From Clostridia bacterium (GTDB taxonomy: Bacteria; Bacillota; Clostridia; Saccharofermentanales; Saccharofermentanaceae): a stretch of DNA of 64,000 nucleotides. Shown piece after piece: positions 8,354-18,027 of this stretch (positions within the stretch are counted from its first letter, which is position 1; each line of letters opens with the position of its first letter). The stretch is from contig JAKSRE010000010.1 of NCBI GenBank assembly GCA_024403775.1, positions 1-64,000 on the forward strand. Direction: 5' to 3'. Both the position numbers and the translations under genes were made by a program. Under the pieces are notes generated by a model. That model saw only the letters and a program-made list of their open reading frames with translations. It was not told where the DNA came from and made no database searches.

Positions 8354-9391
8354 TCAAAAACACTTATTAACCTGTTCTCTTGTGCAGTTAGGGAACTTGC
8401 TGCACTTGTAGCAGATCTCATTTTTGCAGATACCTGAAGCCATAAATTCAGTTACATTTGAAAGTGTGATATCAGCAATGTTATAGAGTGCTTCATTTGT
8501 GAGGAAGGCCTGGTGTGAAGATACGATAACGTTTGGCATAGAGATTAATCTTGCGAGGATATCGTCATCAATAATGTGGCCTGAGAAATCTCTGAAGAAC
8601 AAGTTTGATTCCTCTTCATATACGTCGAGGCAGGCACCACCAACCTGACGTGACTTGATTGCATTGAGGAGAGCCTCTGAATCGATGAGGGCACCACGTG
8701 ATGTGTTGACGATGATTACGCCACGCTTCATCTTACTTATTGATTCCTCATCAATAAGGTGCATTGTCTCGTCTGTGAGAGGACAGTGAAGCGAGATGAT
8801 ATCGGCATTTTTCCAGATCTCATCGAGTGTGGTGTAAGTGATACGTGGATCATCTGAAGGGAATTTATCAAAAGCCAAAACCTTCATGCCAAAGCCAAGA
8901 CAGATGTCGATAAAACATTTACCGATTTTACCTGTACCAATAACACCAATAGTCTTGCCGTGAAGGTCAAAACCAGTTAAGCCGCTAAGGCTGAAATTAA
9001 AGTCTCTTGTGCGGATATATGCCTTGTGGATACGGCGAATAGAGGTAAGAAGCATCGCGATGGCGTGCTCAGCTACTGCATATGGTGAATATGCAGGAAC
9101 ACGAACGATATGAAGTCTGCCATAAGCATATTCAATGTCAACATTGTTGTAGCCAGCGCAGCGAAGTGCGAGAAGGCGGATACCGTATTTCTCGAGTTTA
9201 TCTATAATACTGGATGTAATCTTGTCGTTTACGAAAACACAGATTGCATCGAAGCCTTCGCAGAGACTTACTGTAGCCTCAGTCAGATGTGTATCGAAAT
9301 AGGTACACTCGACATCGTAGTTTTCCTTAATGGCATCGAAGGATGCTCTGTCATATTCCTGTGCATCGAAAAGCGCAATTTTAACACTCAT
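8354..9391 (-). CDS. ldhA: D-lactate dehydrogenase (D-2-hydroxyacid dehydrogenase family)
   Basis: A cytoplasmic NAD-dependent enzyme that probably reduces pyruvate to D-lactate in fermentation. The nucleotide-binding motif GTGKIG is at residues 152-157. Catalytic residues fit the family: Arg232 in NTSRGAL, Glu261 in DVYEEE and His293 in SSHQAF. Their spacing (29 and 32) equals that of E. coli LdhA, and the phrase EESNLFFRDFS is typical of LdhA rather than of glycerate or formate dehydrogenases. The 345-residue protein ends in an unusual cysteine-containing tail (CKNEICYKCSKFPNC), which may bind metal or be redox-sensitive. An AGGAGA ribosome binding site precedes the ATG. It has its own terminator and appears to be a single-gene unit downstream of the esterase. 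Confidence 0.88.
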   Translation of the reverse strand: MSVKIALFDAQEYDRASFDAIKENYDVECTYFDTHLTEATVSLCEGFDAICVFVNDKITSSIIDKLEKYGIRLLALRCAGYNNVDIEYAYGRLHIVRVPAYSPYAVAEHAIAMLLTSIRRIHKAYIRTRDFNFSLSGLTGFDLHGKTIGVIGTGKIGKCFIDICLGFGMKVLAFDKFPSDDPRITYTTLDEIWKNADIISLHCPLTDETMHLIDEESISKMKRGVIIVNTSRGALIDSEALLNAIKSRQVGGACLDVYEEESNLFFRDFSGHIIDDDILARLISMPNVIVSSHQAFLTNEALYNIADITLSNVTEFMASGICKNEICYKCSKFPNCTREQVNKCF

Positions 9392-9512
9392 TGATTTAAT
9401 CTCCTGTCTCTTATTGTCAGATAGATTATAACTGTTGGCTATTAAGGCGCGCCATCAGCATAAGTGCCAAAATTGCGTGGCTTTTGCGTGATTTTTAAAT
9501 TGATTTGTTACA

Positions 9513-10325
9513 TTATTTATTGTCTATGCAGTTGTCTTTAAAAACTTCAGGTACGAACTTACGGCAGTATTCATCCCAAAATACCATGTCGTGATTACCA
9601 GAAGACTCGATATAAGTGTGTTTAACACCGCGATCGTTTAAGAATTTGTGGAATGTTCTGTTATGCTCAAGAAGGAAGTCTTCAGTTCCTACTGCCATAT
9701 AAATCTCTGGAATTTTGGTGCCAGATGCGATGAGATTATCGATAAGGACCTCTGGATTATTTAAGGAAGCGTCTGCCTTCTCAAGGTCGCCGAAACATTC
9801 ATTATAATAATCAAAGTTTGCCATGCCGTTATCCATGCCTGGCTTCATGCTCTTAAGCTCATGGATTATGAGAGCTGATGATAAAGCGATAGCCTTTCCA
9901 AAGCGGTCAGGACAAGCAAGAGCTGCACGAAGAGAACCATAGCCACCCATGGACATGCCCATGATGTAGGTGTCTTCTGGTGTCTGAGCGAGACCGAAGG
10001 TCTTACGTACATAGTCGACAAGCTCGATAGTCAGAAATGAGCCGAAGGCGTGGCCTGTGGATCTGCCATCGATCCAGAATCCATTTTCGCCGCTTGGCAT
10101 AATGACTGCAAAATTATACTTCTTGCTTAATTCCTCAGGCACCCAGTTGCCTGCTGCACCAGTATAGCCGTGGAGAAGAAAGAGAGTCTTAAGTGGCTTT
10201 CTTTCCTCAAAAAGAGTTTTGTTGCTATCCTTATCTCGACCGATTGGATCGTTTGGAAGAAACATCTTAAAAGTAACTGGTCTTATAAGACAGTGTGAAA
10301 AAAATTCGATTGTAAGATTTGCCAT
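9513..10325 (-). CDS. Alpha/beta hydrolase, esterase D / acetylesterase-like (CE1-type fold)
   Basis: A 270-residue carboxylesterase related to esterase D and tributyrin or acetyl/feruloyl esterases. No signal peptide is visible, so it probably acts in the cytoplasm. LLHGYTG near residues 50-56 forms the oxyanion region. Ser125 lies in GMSMGGYG, Asp216 in AVGTEDF and His245 in SSGNHDMVFW, a complete triad. WVPEELSKKY and MPSGENGFW are also characteristic of this family. In a plant-fibre degrader such an enzyme could remove acyl groups from imported oligosaccharides. The substrate is inference. The start has AAAAGGGGAAC nearby as a ribosome binding site. Confidence 0.85.
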   Translation of the reverse strand: MANLTIEFFSHCLIRPVTFKMFLPNDPIGRDKDSNKTLFEERKPLKTLFLLHGYTGAAGNWVPEELSKKYNFAVIMPSGENGFWIDGRSTGHAFGSFLTIELVDYVRKTFGLAQTPEDTYIMGMSMGGYGSLRAALACPDRFGKAIALSSALIIHELKSMKPGMDNGMANFDYYNECFGDLEKADASLNNPEVLIDNLIASGTKIPEIYMAVGTEDFLLEHNRTFHKFLNDRGVKHTYIESSGNHDMVFWDEYCRKFVPEVFKDNCIDNK

Positions 10326-10494
10326 ATTTGTTCCCCTTTTGCCCTAAAAAATATTCAATTGAATTCCCTACATTATAGCAAAAGCAACACATTGTTAACA
10401 AAAAAGATTCATACACTTATTTTGTATTTAATGTATGTAAGATTTAACCGAGTATAATTTTAATAGATAAAAAATTATTGTCGGAGGTGTGGGA

Positions 10495-13134
10495 ATGCTT
10501 AGAAAATTTTCCAGGTTATTTTCTATTGTCCTTGTCATTGTGATGCTTTGTCCGGTTTTGAATGTTTTCGCGGCTACTGAAGGAGAGACCTCAGGAAAGT
10601 GCGGTGACAATGTAAGTTGGACTTACTCAAATGGCACTATAACTATTAGTGGTAGTGGTGATATGTACGATTATCCAGTATGGGATACTGGTGCATCAAG
10701 TCAGTGTATGCCATGGTTTTATCTACAGAAAAGTGTTACTTCTGTGATAGTTAATGAAGGTGTAACTTCTATCGGAAGCAGTAGCTTCTGGGGAATAAAG
10801 AGTCTTAAAAGCATTAAGCTTCCAAGTACTCTTAAGTATATGGGATTTGCAGCTTTTGCCAAATGTACAGGCCTTACTGATGTTACCATTCCTTCAGGAA
10901 TCATCGGTGAGTCCGCATTTATCGAATGTACAAATTTGAAAACTGTTACTATCGGAAATGGTGTAACAGCTTCTGGTATTTCTGCTTTCGAGGCTTGCCC
11001 AAATCTTAGCAGAGTAAATATCTCAAGCCTTGAGGCATGGTGCAAGATTGACTTTGGTGGCATTTCCGCTAACCCAATCTCGATTGCAAGGAAGTTATAC
11101 CTTAACGGTACTCTTGTAACAGAAATCAATGTTCCTTCTGGTATTACTGAGATCTCCGCACATGCTTTTGAATATTTGTCAGATGTTAAGAAGGTAACTA
11201 TTCCTTCTACTGTTAAGACAATTGGAGATTATGCTTTCCTTATGTGCGATGGAATGGAGTCCCTTACTCTTAGTGAGGGTATTGAAGAACTTAAGGCCAG
11301 CTCATTTAGCGGATGTCGTGCACTTAAGTCAGTAGTAATTCCTACTTCTGTTAAATACATCGGTCGCAATGCATTCTCCTTTGCTGCAATTCAGTCCGTA
11401 TCAGTTACTCGCGGTGTGATTGATGACTATGCTTTCTATGGCTGTGGTGCTATGGGCGGTGCTTCAATTGGTTCAGGTGTATCTTATGTTGGTAAGGATG
11501 CATTTGGTAACTGCGGTGCACTTAAGATGAGCGGTATAAATTATGCGGGCACACAGACAATGTGGTCTGCAATTGTTCCAGATAATGCTTATTGTGGATT
11601 AGGTTCAGATGTAAAAGTTAATTTTAATGGTTCAAGTGGTACGCCGCTTTATCCTGTGACAGACGGATATGTTGGTAATACTTTCACTTTCGGAAGATTT
11701 GAACAGGATGGTAATCCTGCAAATGGTCCAGAGCCAATCGAATGGATTTCTATTGCTTCAGAAGATGACAGAGTTCTTGCTATCTCTAAGGATGCTCTTT
11801 ATTTTGTAAAGTATGAGAGCACAATTATGGATAACACTTCCTGGGAGACTTCTTATCTCAGAGCCTGGATGAATGATGGCTTCTATAATTCAGCTTTTAC
11901 TGATGATGAGAAAAGTATTATCTTAACTTCTACTCTTACTAATGAGGCTAATTCTGTTTATGGAACAAGCGCAGGCTGCGGTACTACTTCAGATAAGATT
12001 TTTGCCCTCAGCGAAAAGGAGGTTAACACATATTTTAATACTGACGTGGAGCGTTCAGCTGCTTGTTCAGAATATGCACTTGCGGATGTTTATAATAGAC
12101 ATAATCATGGTACTGCTTTCCGTGATGTTAACACAGGCACAACATACTGGTGGCTCAGAACACCTGGTGTAAATGGCTATACAGTAATGTTTGTTGATTA
12201 TAATGGTGTGCCACAGGAATTTGGTATGGCAAGTGCTAACTTTATCGTTGCAGTAAGACCAGCAATGTGGATAAACAAGGCAGTAGCTCCTTATCAGGAG
12301 CCAGTTAATACACCAGCTCCAGTAGAGCCAACTACTCAGCCTGTAGAACCTAACAATAATCTAACTCCAGTTCCACTTCCAACTTTGCCAGAAGCAGAAA
12401 TGAATGGTGGCGACTTCGTTACACGCTGCTATTCAGTAGCACTTGGACGTGATGCAGATGATGCAGGTTATTCATACTGGAAGGATAAGCTCTACATGGG
12501 TGAGAGCTGTGGTGCTCAAGTAGGTTATGGCTTTATCTTCTCTCAGGAATATGAGAATAAGAATACTGATGATAATACATATGTAACAGATCTTTATACT
12601 ATGTATTTTGGACGTACACCAGATAGTGCAGGATTCGAATACTGGACAGGACTTCTTGCTTCAGGAATGACAAGAGAAGAAGTATTTGCAGGTTTTGCAA
12701 ATTCAACTGAGTTCTGTAATCTTTGTAACCGCTATGGTGTAACAGCTGGTTATTACATGGTAGGAGTTCCAATTGATGCTCAGAGCGGAATTAACTGCTT
12801 CGTATCCCGTCTTTATAAGGTTTGTCTTGGACGAATTCCAGATCAGGATGGCCAGGCAGGATGGGCATTAAAGCTTCTTAACGGCGAAGTATCTGGTTCA
12901 ACCTGTGCTTATGGTTTTATATTTGGTCCTGAATTTACTGGACGTGGCCTCGACAATGTAGCATTTGTAAGCTATATGTATCAGGCATTCTTCGGTCGTG
13001 AGGCTGATAGTGCCGGACTTACCCAGTGGGTTTATGAGCTTGATAACGGTGGAAGTCGTGAAGAGGTCTATAAGGGATTCGCTGGATCAGCAGAGTTTGC
13101 TAATCTGTGCGCTTCGTATGGTATTACAGCATAA
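10495..13134 (+). CDS. Secreted BspA-type leucine-rich-repeat protein with DUF6273 and two DUF4214 domains
   Basis: An exported protein of about 879 residues. A signal peptide ending near Ala26 is followed by a short region typical of BspA-like proteins (GKCGDNVSWTY), LRR_5-type leucine-rich repeats (about 60-380; units such as TIPSGIIGESAFIECTNLKT), a DUF6273-like domain (about 395-605; FGRFEQ, WETSYLRAWMN, WWLRTPG), a Pro/Thr linker and two DUF4214 domains (about 650-879). I choose the ATG because GGAGGT lies 6 bases before it; a GTG six bases earlier touches the ribosome binding site. BspA-like repeats often mediate binding to host or other cells, so a surface-binding role is plausible. 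It has its own terminator and opens the first DUF4214 gene run. Confidence 0.88.
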   Translation: MLRKFSRLFSIVLVIVMLCPVLNVFAATEGETSGKCGDNVSWTYSNGTITISGSGDMYDYPVWDTGASSQCMPWFYLQKSVTSVIVNEGVTSIGSSSFWGIKSLKSIKLPSTLKYMGFAAFAKCTGLTDVTIPSGIIGESAFIECTNLKTVTIGNGVTASGISAFEACPNLSRVNISSLEAWCKIDFGGISANPISIARKLYLNGTLVTEINVPSGITEISAHAFEYLSDVKKVTIPSTVKTIGDYAFLMCDGMESLTLSEGIEELKASSFSGCRALKSVVIPTSVKYIGRNAFSFAAIQSVSVTRGVIDDYAFYGCGAMGGASIGSGVSYVGKDAFGNCGALKMSGINYAGTQTMWSAIVPDNAYCGLGSDVKVNFNGSSGTPLYPVTDGYVGNTFTFGRFEQDGNPANGPEPIEWISIASEDDRVLAISKDALYFVKYESTIMDNTSWETSYLRAWMNDGFYNSAFTDDEKSIILTSTLTNEANSVYGTSAGCGTTSDKIFALSEKEVNTYFNTDVERSAACSEYALADVYNRHNHGTAFRDVNTGTTYWWLRTPGVNGYTVMFVDYNGVPQEFGMASANFIVAVRPAMWINKAVAPYQEPVNTPAPVEPTTQPVEPNNNLTPVPLPTLPEAEMNGGDFVTRCYSVALGRDADDAGYSYWKDKLYMGESCGAQVGYGFIFSQEYENKNTDDNTYVTDLYTMYFGRTPDSAGFEYWTGLLASGMTREEVFAGFANSTEFCNLCNRYGVTAGYYMVGVPIDAQSGINCFVSRLYKVCLGRIPDQDGQAGWALKLLNGEVSGSTCAYGFIFGPEFTGRGLDNVAFVSYMYQAFFGREADSAGLTQWVYELDNGGSREEVYKGFAGSAEFANLCASYGITA

Positions 13135-13167
13135 TTAGGTTCTGTTCTGTCATATTAAGAATTTTAG

Positions 13168-13217
13168 AAGCTGCCTTAGAATAGAGAGATTTCTATTCTA
13201 AGGCAGCTTTGTTTTTG
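13168..13217 (+). terminator. Terminator after the BspA-like gene
   Basis: AAGCTGCCTTAGAATAGA pairs with its near-perfect complement ending AAGGCAGCTT and is followed by TTGTTTTT. Confidence 0.85.
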
Positions 13218-13342
13218 TGGTGTTCATATCAAAGTCCGCCAAACCTAATCATGAATAATCTGTAAAACCTGTACCTGGCACCGCTAGATATAAATTTAAC
13301 AATGTATAATAAAAACATCTTTTGAGATTAGGGGGCAACTAG

Positions 13343-15001
13343 ATGAAACGTTTTATAAAAACGATGGCAGCTACCTTAAGTGCGACAATGGTGCTTACGA
13401 GTGGTGTTTTGATGGTTAATGCTGATGGCATTGCAATTGACAGTACTAATTTCCCAGATGAGAACTGGCGTAAATTTGTAGCTTCAGAATTTGATAAAAA
13501 TAGTGATGGAGCTTTGTCACAAAGTGAGATTGACGCAGCTGATTTTATTGATGCAGGTGACCAGGGAATAGCTGATTTTACAGGTATTGAATATTTTACT
13601 GCGATGACTGCATTTCAAAGTTATAGTAATCCAGTAAAAACAATTGATCTCTCAAAAAACAAGGCAGTGGAAGATCTTTATATTGAACATAATCCAGACC
13701 TTCAGAGTATTAATGTCAGCGGACTTACGAATTTGCAAAACATGAACTGCAATGAGAACTGGAGTCTTACAAGTATTGATGTGACTGGTTGTACTAATCT
13801 CGTTTTATTAGATTGTGGACTTAATAGGCTTTCATCTATTGATTTAACAACCAATACCAATTTGACATACATTTTCGTTAGGGCAACAGAGCTTACAAGT
13901 CTTGATTTAAGTAAGAATACAAAGCTTCGTTATTTAGACTGTTGTCAGACTAAATTAACTAGTCTTGATATAAGCAAAAATGAAGATCTTTATGTGCTTT
14001 ACTGTGGTCTTAATGATATTAAAACTGTTGATATAACACACAATCCGAGTTTGGTGACCATATATAATGATGGAATCAAGTTAGAGGAAATTAACGAAGT
14101 TGATTGCTGGAATTTAAAGAAAGAGGAATGGGTAGCAACAGTCTTCGATTATGTATATGTAAATCCAGGTTATCTTGAAATTCCAAAGAGTGCAACACTT
14201 GTACTTCCAACCCCAACTCCAACAGTTGGTGCAATTCCTACAGTAGTTCCTACAAAGGAACCAGAGCAGAGCGCAGGAAGCTTTGTTGACCGCTGTTATA
14301 GTGTAGCTCTTGGCCGCGAGGCAGATGGTGAAGGTTATAACTACTGGCTTGAGTCTCTTAATGGTGGAGCAGCCTGTGGTGCACAACTTGGATATGGATT
14401 TATTTTCAGTGGTGAATATACTGCAAAGAATACTTCAGACGAAGAATTCGTAACAGATCTCTACAGTATGTACTTTGGACGTCCTGCAGACGATGCTGGA
14501 TTTAATTACTGGGTAGGTCTTCTTAAGGATGGAACGACCAGAGAAGAAGTATTTGCAGGTTTTGCTAATTCAACTGAATTCGATAATCTCTGTAGTAGAT
14601 ATGGGGTAGTAACTGGTAAGTATCTTGTTGGCATTCCAAACGATCAGCAGGGTGGTGTTAACTGCTTTGTTGCAAGACTTTATAAAGTTTTCCTTAACCG
14701 TCTCCCAGATCAGGGCGGACAGTCTGGATGGGTAGATAAGCTCATTAGTGGTGAAGTATCTGGTACAACTTGTAGTTTTGGTTTTGTATTCTCACCTGAG
14801 TTCATTGGTGGTAACCCATCAAATGAGCAGTTTGTAGCATGCATGTATCGTGCATTCTTTGGTCGTGAGCCAGATGAGGCAGGATTTACAGCATGGGTAC
14901 AGAGATTAATTGATGGAGCATCTTATCAGGATGTTTTCGATGGTTTTGCTGGTTCAGCAGAGTTTGCTAATCTGTGCGCAGGCTATGGTATTAGTGCTTG
15001 A
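13343..15001 (+). CDS. Secreted leucine-rich-repeat protein with EF-hand-like loop and two DUF4214 domains
   Basis: A 552-residue exported protein. It has a signal peptide (about 1-27), a short domain with a canonical EF-hand-like loop at 51-62 (DKNSDGALSQSE), leucine-rich repeats of about 21 residues (about 75-255) whose units read like LTSLDLSKNTKLRYLDC, a Thr/Pro linker (about 285-312) and two C-terminal DUF4214 domains (about 316-552). The loop fits calcium binding, which is inferred. There is no LPXTG signal, SLH domain or C-terminal membrane helix, so attachment to the cell, if any, must involve the DUF4214 part or another partner. The ribosome binding site AGGGGGC precedes the ATG. The same architecture recurs in four more genes of this window. 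Confidence 0.88.
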   Translation: MKRFIKTMAATLSATMVLTSGVLMVNADGIAIDSTNFPDENWRKFVASEFDKNSDGALSQSEIDAADFIDAGDQGIADFTGIEYFTAMTAFQSYSNPVKTIDLSKNKAVEDLYIEHNPDLQSINVSGLTNLQNMNCNENWSLTSIDVTGCTNLVLLDCGLNRLSSIDLTTNTNLTYIFVRATELTSLDLSKNTKLRYLDCCQTKLTSLDISKNEDLYVLYCGLNDIKTVDITHNPSLVTIYNDGIKLEEINEVDCWNLKKEEWVATVFDYVYVNPGYLEIPKSATLVLPTPTPTVGAIPTVVPTKEPEQSAGSFVDRCYSVALGREADGEGYNYWLESLNGGAACGAQLGYGFIFSGEYTAKNTSDEEFVTDLYSMYFGRPADDAGFNYWVGLLKDGTTREEVFAGFANSTEFDNLCSRYGVVTGKYLVGIPNDQQGGVNCFVARLYKVFLNRLPDQGGQSGWVDKLISGEVSGTTCSFGFVFSPEFIGGNPSNEQFVACMYRAFFGREPDEAGFTAWVQRLIDGASYQDVFDGFAGSAEFANLCAGYGISA

Positions 15002-15013
15002 TAAAAAATAATT

Positions 15014-15056
15014 GCCGTCCCCAATCTCTAGTAAAGGGATTGGGTCGGTTTTATTT
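15014..15056 (+). terminator. Terminator between two LRR-DUF4214 genes
   Basis: GCCGTCCCCAATC pairs with GATTGGGTCGGT-type sequence (short imperfect stem) and is followed by TTTTATTT. Confidence 0.7.
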
Positions 15057-15108
15057 GTTAATTAGTGAATAAGATTTTCGAGAGAAAAACATTTTTATAG
15101 GAGGTTGT

Positions 15109-17082
15109 ATGAAAAGATTTTCCAAAGTGGTTGCAAGTGCGTTGTGCGCTGCAATGGTGATGAGTTCTGGACTGTTTGCGAAGAGTCCAGTTGTAAATGC
15201 GGCGGGGGTTGCTATTAATAGTACCAATTTCCCAGATAAGACGTTTAGAGAGTACGTACAATATGAATTTGACACTAATGGCGATATGTCATTAAGTGAT
15301 AGTGAGATTAAAGCGGCTTCGATAATTGATATTAATTATTCTTATGACAGTTTCTCGCTTAGTGGTCATGACCCAATCAAATCGTTTAAAGGTATAAACT
15401 ATTTAAGTAATGTAGGGGCAATTCATTTGAATGGAATCTGGGCTGATAAGTTGGACTTATCTTCGCTAGGTAATATTTACGAAGTTAATATTAATCAATC
15501 TGCTATCGGCACTCTGAATATGAGCAATAATGCTAAACTATTTGAAGTTAATTTGTGCGATTGTTCGATTGAAAATCTTAATTTAAGTGGCTGCTCTGAT
15601 TTGATTAAATTCAGAATTTACTTATTTTCAGCCTATGCAGTTGATGCTTCTACTAAAGAAAAAAAGATAGCTGGAGATTTTGGTTCAATTAATTTTTCTG
15701 GATGTTCAAATCTTAGAGAATTAAGCATTGTAGGAAATCCGATTGATATTAATATATCGTCTCTAGATTTAAGTCCTTGCCAGGAATTAGGATATTTAAG
15801 AATCGACTGGACAAAGTTAACTTCTGTAGATCTGAGTGAAAACAAGGCTCTCGAAAATGTTAATTTTACAAGTAATCGTAATTTGACTGAGATTGTTTTA
15901 TCAAACAATCACCCAAAGTTAAGCGTGTGTCATTTGGATAGTAATCATCTTACTAGTTTAAATATCAGCACTTGTCCAATTCTTGTTAACTTATATAACA
16001 GCATTGAACCTGTAGTTGAAGATTTTGATTATGTTGAACGTATATATACACTTAGAACTTGGAAGAAGGATATTTCCAACTATTTGGAACTTGGTGGATG
16101 TCTTAAATGTGATGACAAGATAGAGGAAATCGAAGTTATTACAGATAATCCAATAACAACGACACCTAGACCAACTGCAACAACTAATCCAACAACTAAT
16201 CCAACAAAAACTCCTACTAAGACTCCAACTGGCACGCCTTCAAGTGCTCCTGTAACAAATCCAACCAGTGTACCTACGGCTAACCCAACTTCAGTCCCTA
16301 CAACAGTAGGCCCAATCCCAACAGCAGCACCAACAGCTGAAGCTTCAAAAAGTGTTGGTTCATTTGTAGATCGCTGTTATAGTGTAGCTCTTGGAAGAGA
16401 GGCAGATGAAGGTGGTTATAACTACTGGCTTGATGCACTTAATAATGGAGAGATTTGTGGAGCCCAGGCTGGATATGGATTTATCTTTAGTGGTGAGTAT
16501 GCAAACAAAGAGACAACAAATGATGAATTTGTAACAGATCTCTATAGTATGTATTTTGGACGTACACCAGATGAAGGTGGATTTAACTACTGGGTAGGTT
16601 TACTTAATAATGGCGCTTCAAGAGAAGAAATTTTTGCAGGCTTTGCAAATTCAACCGAATTCGATAATCTCTGTAGCGATTATGGCGTAGTAACTGGCGC
16701 ATATATCGTAGGTGTACCTAACGACCAGCAGGGTGGAGTAAACGCATTTGTAGCAAGACTTTATAACATCTGTCTTAACAGAAGACCAGATATGGCTGGA
16801 CAAAGTGGCTGGGCACAAAAACTAATCGCAGGTGAAGTAACAGGAACAACATGTGCATATGGATTTGTATTTAGTCCAGAGTTTATTGGTAAGGAACCAA
16901 GTAACGAAGATTTTGTAGCATATATGTACAGAGCATTCTTTGGTAGAGAAGCAGATGAGGCAGGATTTACAGCATGGGTATCTACACTTAACGATGGTGG
17001 ATCTTATGAGGATGTATTTAATGGCTTCACTGGTTCAGCAGAGTTTGCTAATTTGTGCGCAGGCTATGGTATTCAGGCTTAA
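15109..17082 (+). CDS. Secreted leucine-rich-repeat protein with two DUF4214 domains
   Basis: A 657-residue exported protein built like its left neighbour. It has a signal peptide (about 1-32), an EF-hand-like loop at 55-66 (DTNGDMSLSDSE, with the central Gly replaced by Met), an irregular leucine-rich-repeat region (about 85-310), a long Thr/Pro/Asn stalk (about 345-410) and two DUF4214 domains (about 420-657). The repeats are more diverged than in the other LRR genes, and the stalk is the longest among them. The ribosome binding site AGGAGG sits 6 bases before the ATG. The DUF4214 part is closely similar to that of the neighbours, while the front part is not, which fits module exchange within the family. 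Confidence 0.88.
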   Translation: MKRFSKVVASALCAAMVMSSGLFAKSPVVNAAGVAINSTNFPDKTFREYVQYEFDTNGDMSLSDSEIKAASIIDINYSYDSFSLSGHDPIKSFKGINYLSNVGAIHLNGIWADKLDLSSLGNIYEVNINQSAIGTLNMSNNAKLFEVNLCDCSIENLNLSGCSDLIKFRIYLFSAYAVDASTKEKKIAGDFGSINFSGCSNLRELSIVGNPIDINISSLDLSPCQELGYLRIDWTKLTSVDLSENKALENVNFTSNRNLTEIVLSNNHPKLSVCHLDSNHLTSLNISTCPILVNLYNSIEPVVEDFDYVERIYTLRTWKKDISNYLELGGCLKCDDKIEEIEVITDNPITTTPRPTATTNPTTNPTKTPTKTPTGTPSSAPVTNPTSVPTANPTSVPTTVGPIPTAAPTAEASKSVGSFVDRCYSVALGREADEGGYNYWLDALNNGEICGAQAGYGFIFSGEYANKETTNDEFVTDLYSMYFGRTPDEGGFNYWVGLLNNGASREEIFAGFANSTEFDNLCSDYGVVTGAYIVGVPNDQQGGVNAFVARLYNICLNRRPDMAGQSGWAQKLIAGEVTGTTCAYGFVFSPEFIGKEPSNEDFVAYMYRAFFGREADEAGFTAWVSTLNDGGSYEDVFNGFTGSAEFANLCAGYGIQA

Positions 17083-17099
17083 GATTAAGTTTTAACGAT

Positions 17100-17137
17100 G
17101 GAGGTCGTCTTCTGGTAGAAGGCGGCCTCTTTTTTGT
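17100..17137 (+). terminator. Terminator of the conserved intergenic unit (copy 1)
   Basis: GAGGTCGTCTTCT, a three-base loop, AGAAGGCGGCCTC and a T-run. The same hairpin recurs after the genes ending at 60582 and 63192. Confidence 0.85.
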
Positions 17138-17155
17138 TAGATGGATTTTTGGTCC

Positions 17156-17215
17156 GTCACAAAGAATAAGCGTTTTCGTCACAAAAATTGTGACGTATGG
17201 AGCAATTCTTTGTGA
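17156..17215. repeat. Nested GTCACAAA/TTTGTGAC element (copy 1)
   Basis: A 60-bp element with two left motifs (GTCACAAAG and GTCACAAAA, 22 bp apart) followed by two right motifs (TTGTGAC and TTTGTGAC), giving an inner palindrome GTCACAAAAATTGTGAC inside an outer inverted pair. It sits just after the terminator and is followed by a conserved tail resembling AATCCAACTAGGTAATAATC. Other copies are at 53734, 60655, 63265 and 63327. Confidence 0.8.
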
Positions 17216-17385
17216 CGCGTCTCGTCGTCTACCGTCACATGAGAATTCAAAATCCAACCAGGTGCTAATCAGGGTGGTTTTAGAGTAAAACTTTCGACAA
17301 AGAAAGGTTAACGTTGCTTCTTTTATAAATTCATACTAATATATTTGCGCAGTTAACCCAGACCATTAATAGAGAGGAAAAAGAA

Positions 17386-18021
17386 ATGCGATTTCAGATT
17401 TTAGAGGATAAGATTGTTATCTCGAAGCTTTTTGGTAGCAAGGAGATTTTGTATAGTTCAATTGCAAAGGTTCACATCAGGGAAGAGGGAACAGAGATCA
17501 CTCTTCGCGACGGTTCTAAAGTTTTAATGAAGACAGTTTATTTGAGATCTTGTATTTATGATGAATTGGCAGATAGTGTATTCAAATACAATATTGACTT
17601 CAAAGATGATTATTCTGATGAGGAGCACAGAATTGATAGGGACGATACGAAGTCTTATGTTGATAGTTTTGTGGAGAGATCGAATGGAGTTCTTGTGCCT
17701 GTAATCAAGAAGGACCTTGGTGAGGAATATGACCTCGATATAGAGATTGTTGATGAAGAAAGTCGTATTTCTGCTATATTTAGAATCAAATGTAATGGAG
17801 AAGTTCTTACAGATATGCCAGGATATGATGAAGAGGTTCATTGCCTTGAGTATATTGATCTTTTTTATCTGTATGAATTCAATCAGGCGGAAAGAAGAAT
17901 CGTATATTTTGGCGATGAAGACGTCTTCGATGAGGATAAACTTAGTAAGACTCTGATTGATTTCACATGGAAATATTTCTTAAAAGAACGAGAGAGTGCG
18001 CTTAATAACAAGGTAAATTAA
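17386..18021 (+). CDS. Hypothetical protein, acidic, upstream of MATE gene
   Basis: A 211-residue soluble protein that I do not recognise. Residues 1-50 form a run of short beta strands ending TLRDGSKVLMK, resembling a small PH-like or binding domain. The rest is rich in Asp, Glu and Tyr, with no cysteine clusters, membrane helices or signal peptide. The ribosome binding site GAGAGGAAAAAG precedes the ATG. Its stop is 6 bp before the MATE transporter, which lacks a clear ribosome binding site of its own, so the two are probably translationally coupled. A role linked to the transporter is possible but not shown. Confidence 0.6.
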   Translation: MRFQILEDKIVISKLFGSKEILYSSIAKVHIREEGTEITLRDGSKVLMKTVYLRSCIYDELADSVFKYNIDFKDDYSDEEHRIDRDDTKSYVDSFVERSNGVLVPVIKKDLGEEYDLDIEIVDEESRISAIFRIKCNGEVLTDMPGYDEEVHCLEYIDLFYLYEFNQAERRIVYFGDEDVFDEDKLSKTLIDFTWKYFLKERESALNNKVN

Positions 18022-18027
18022 GTATAG

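Noticed and set aside
17048..17288. Overlapping small frames on both strands after the gene at 15109.
   Set aside because: They cover the terminator and the nested GTCACAAA element. The frames are open only because of the repeat composition.
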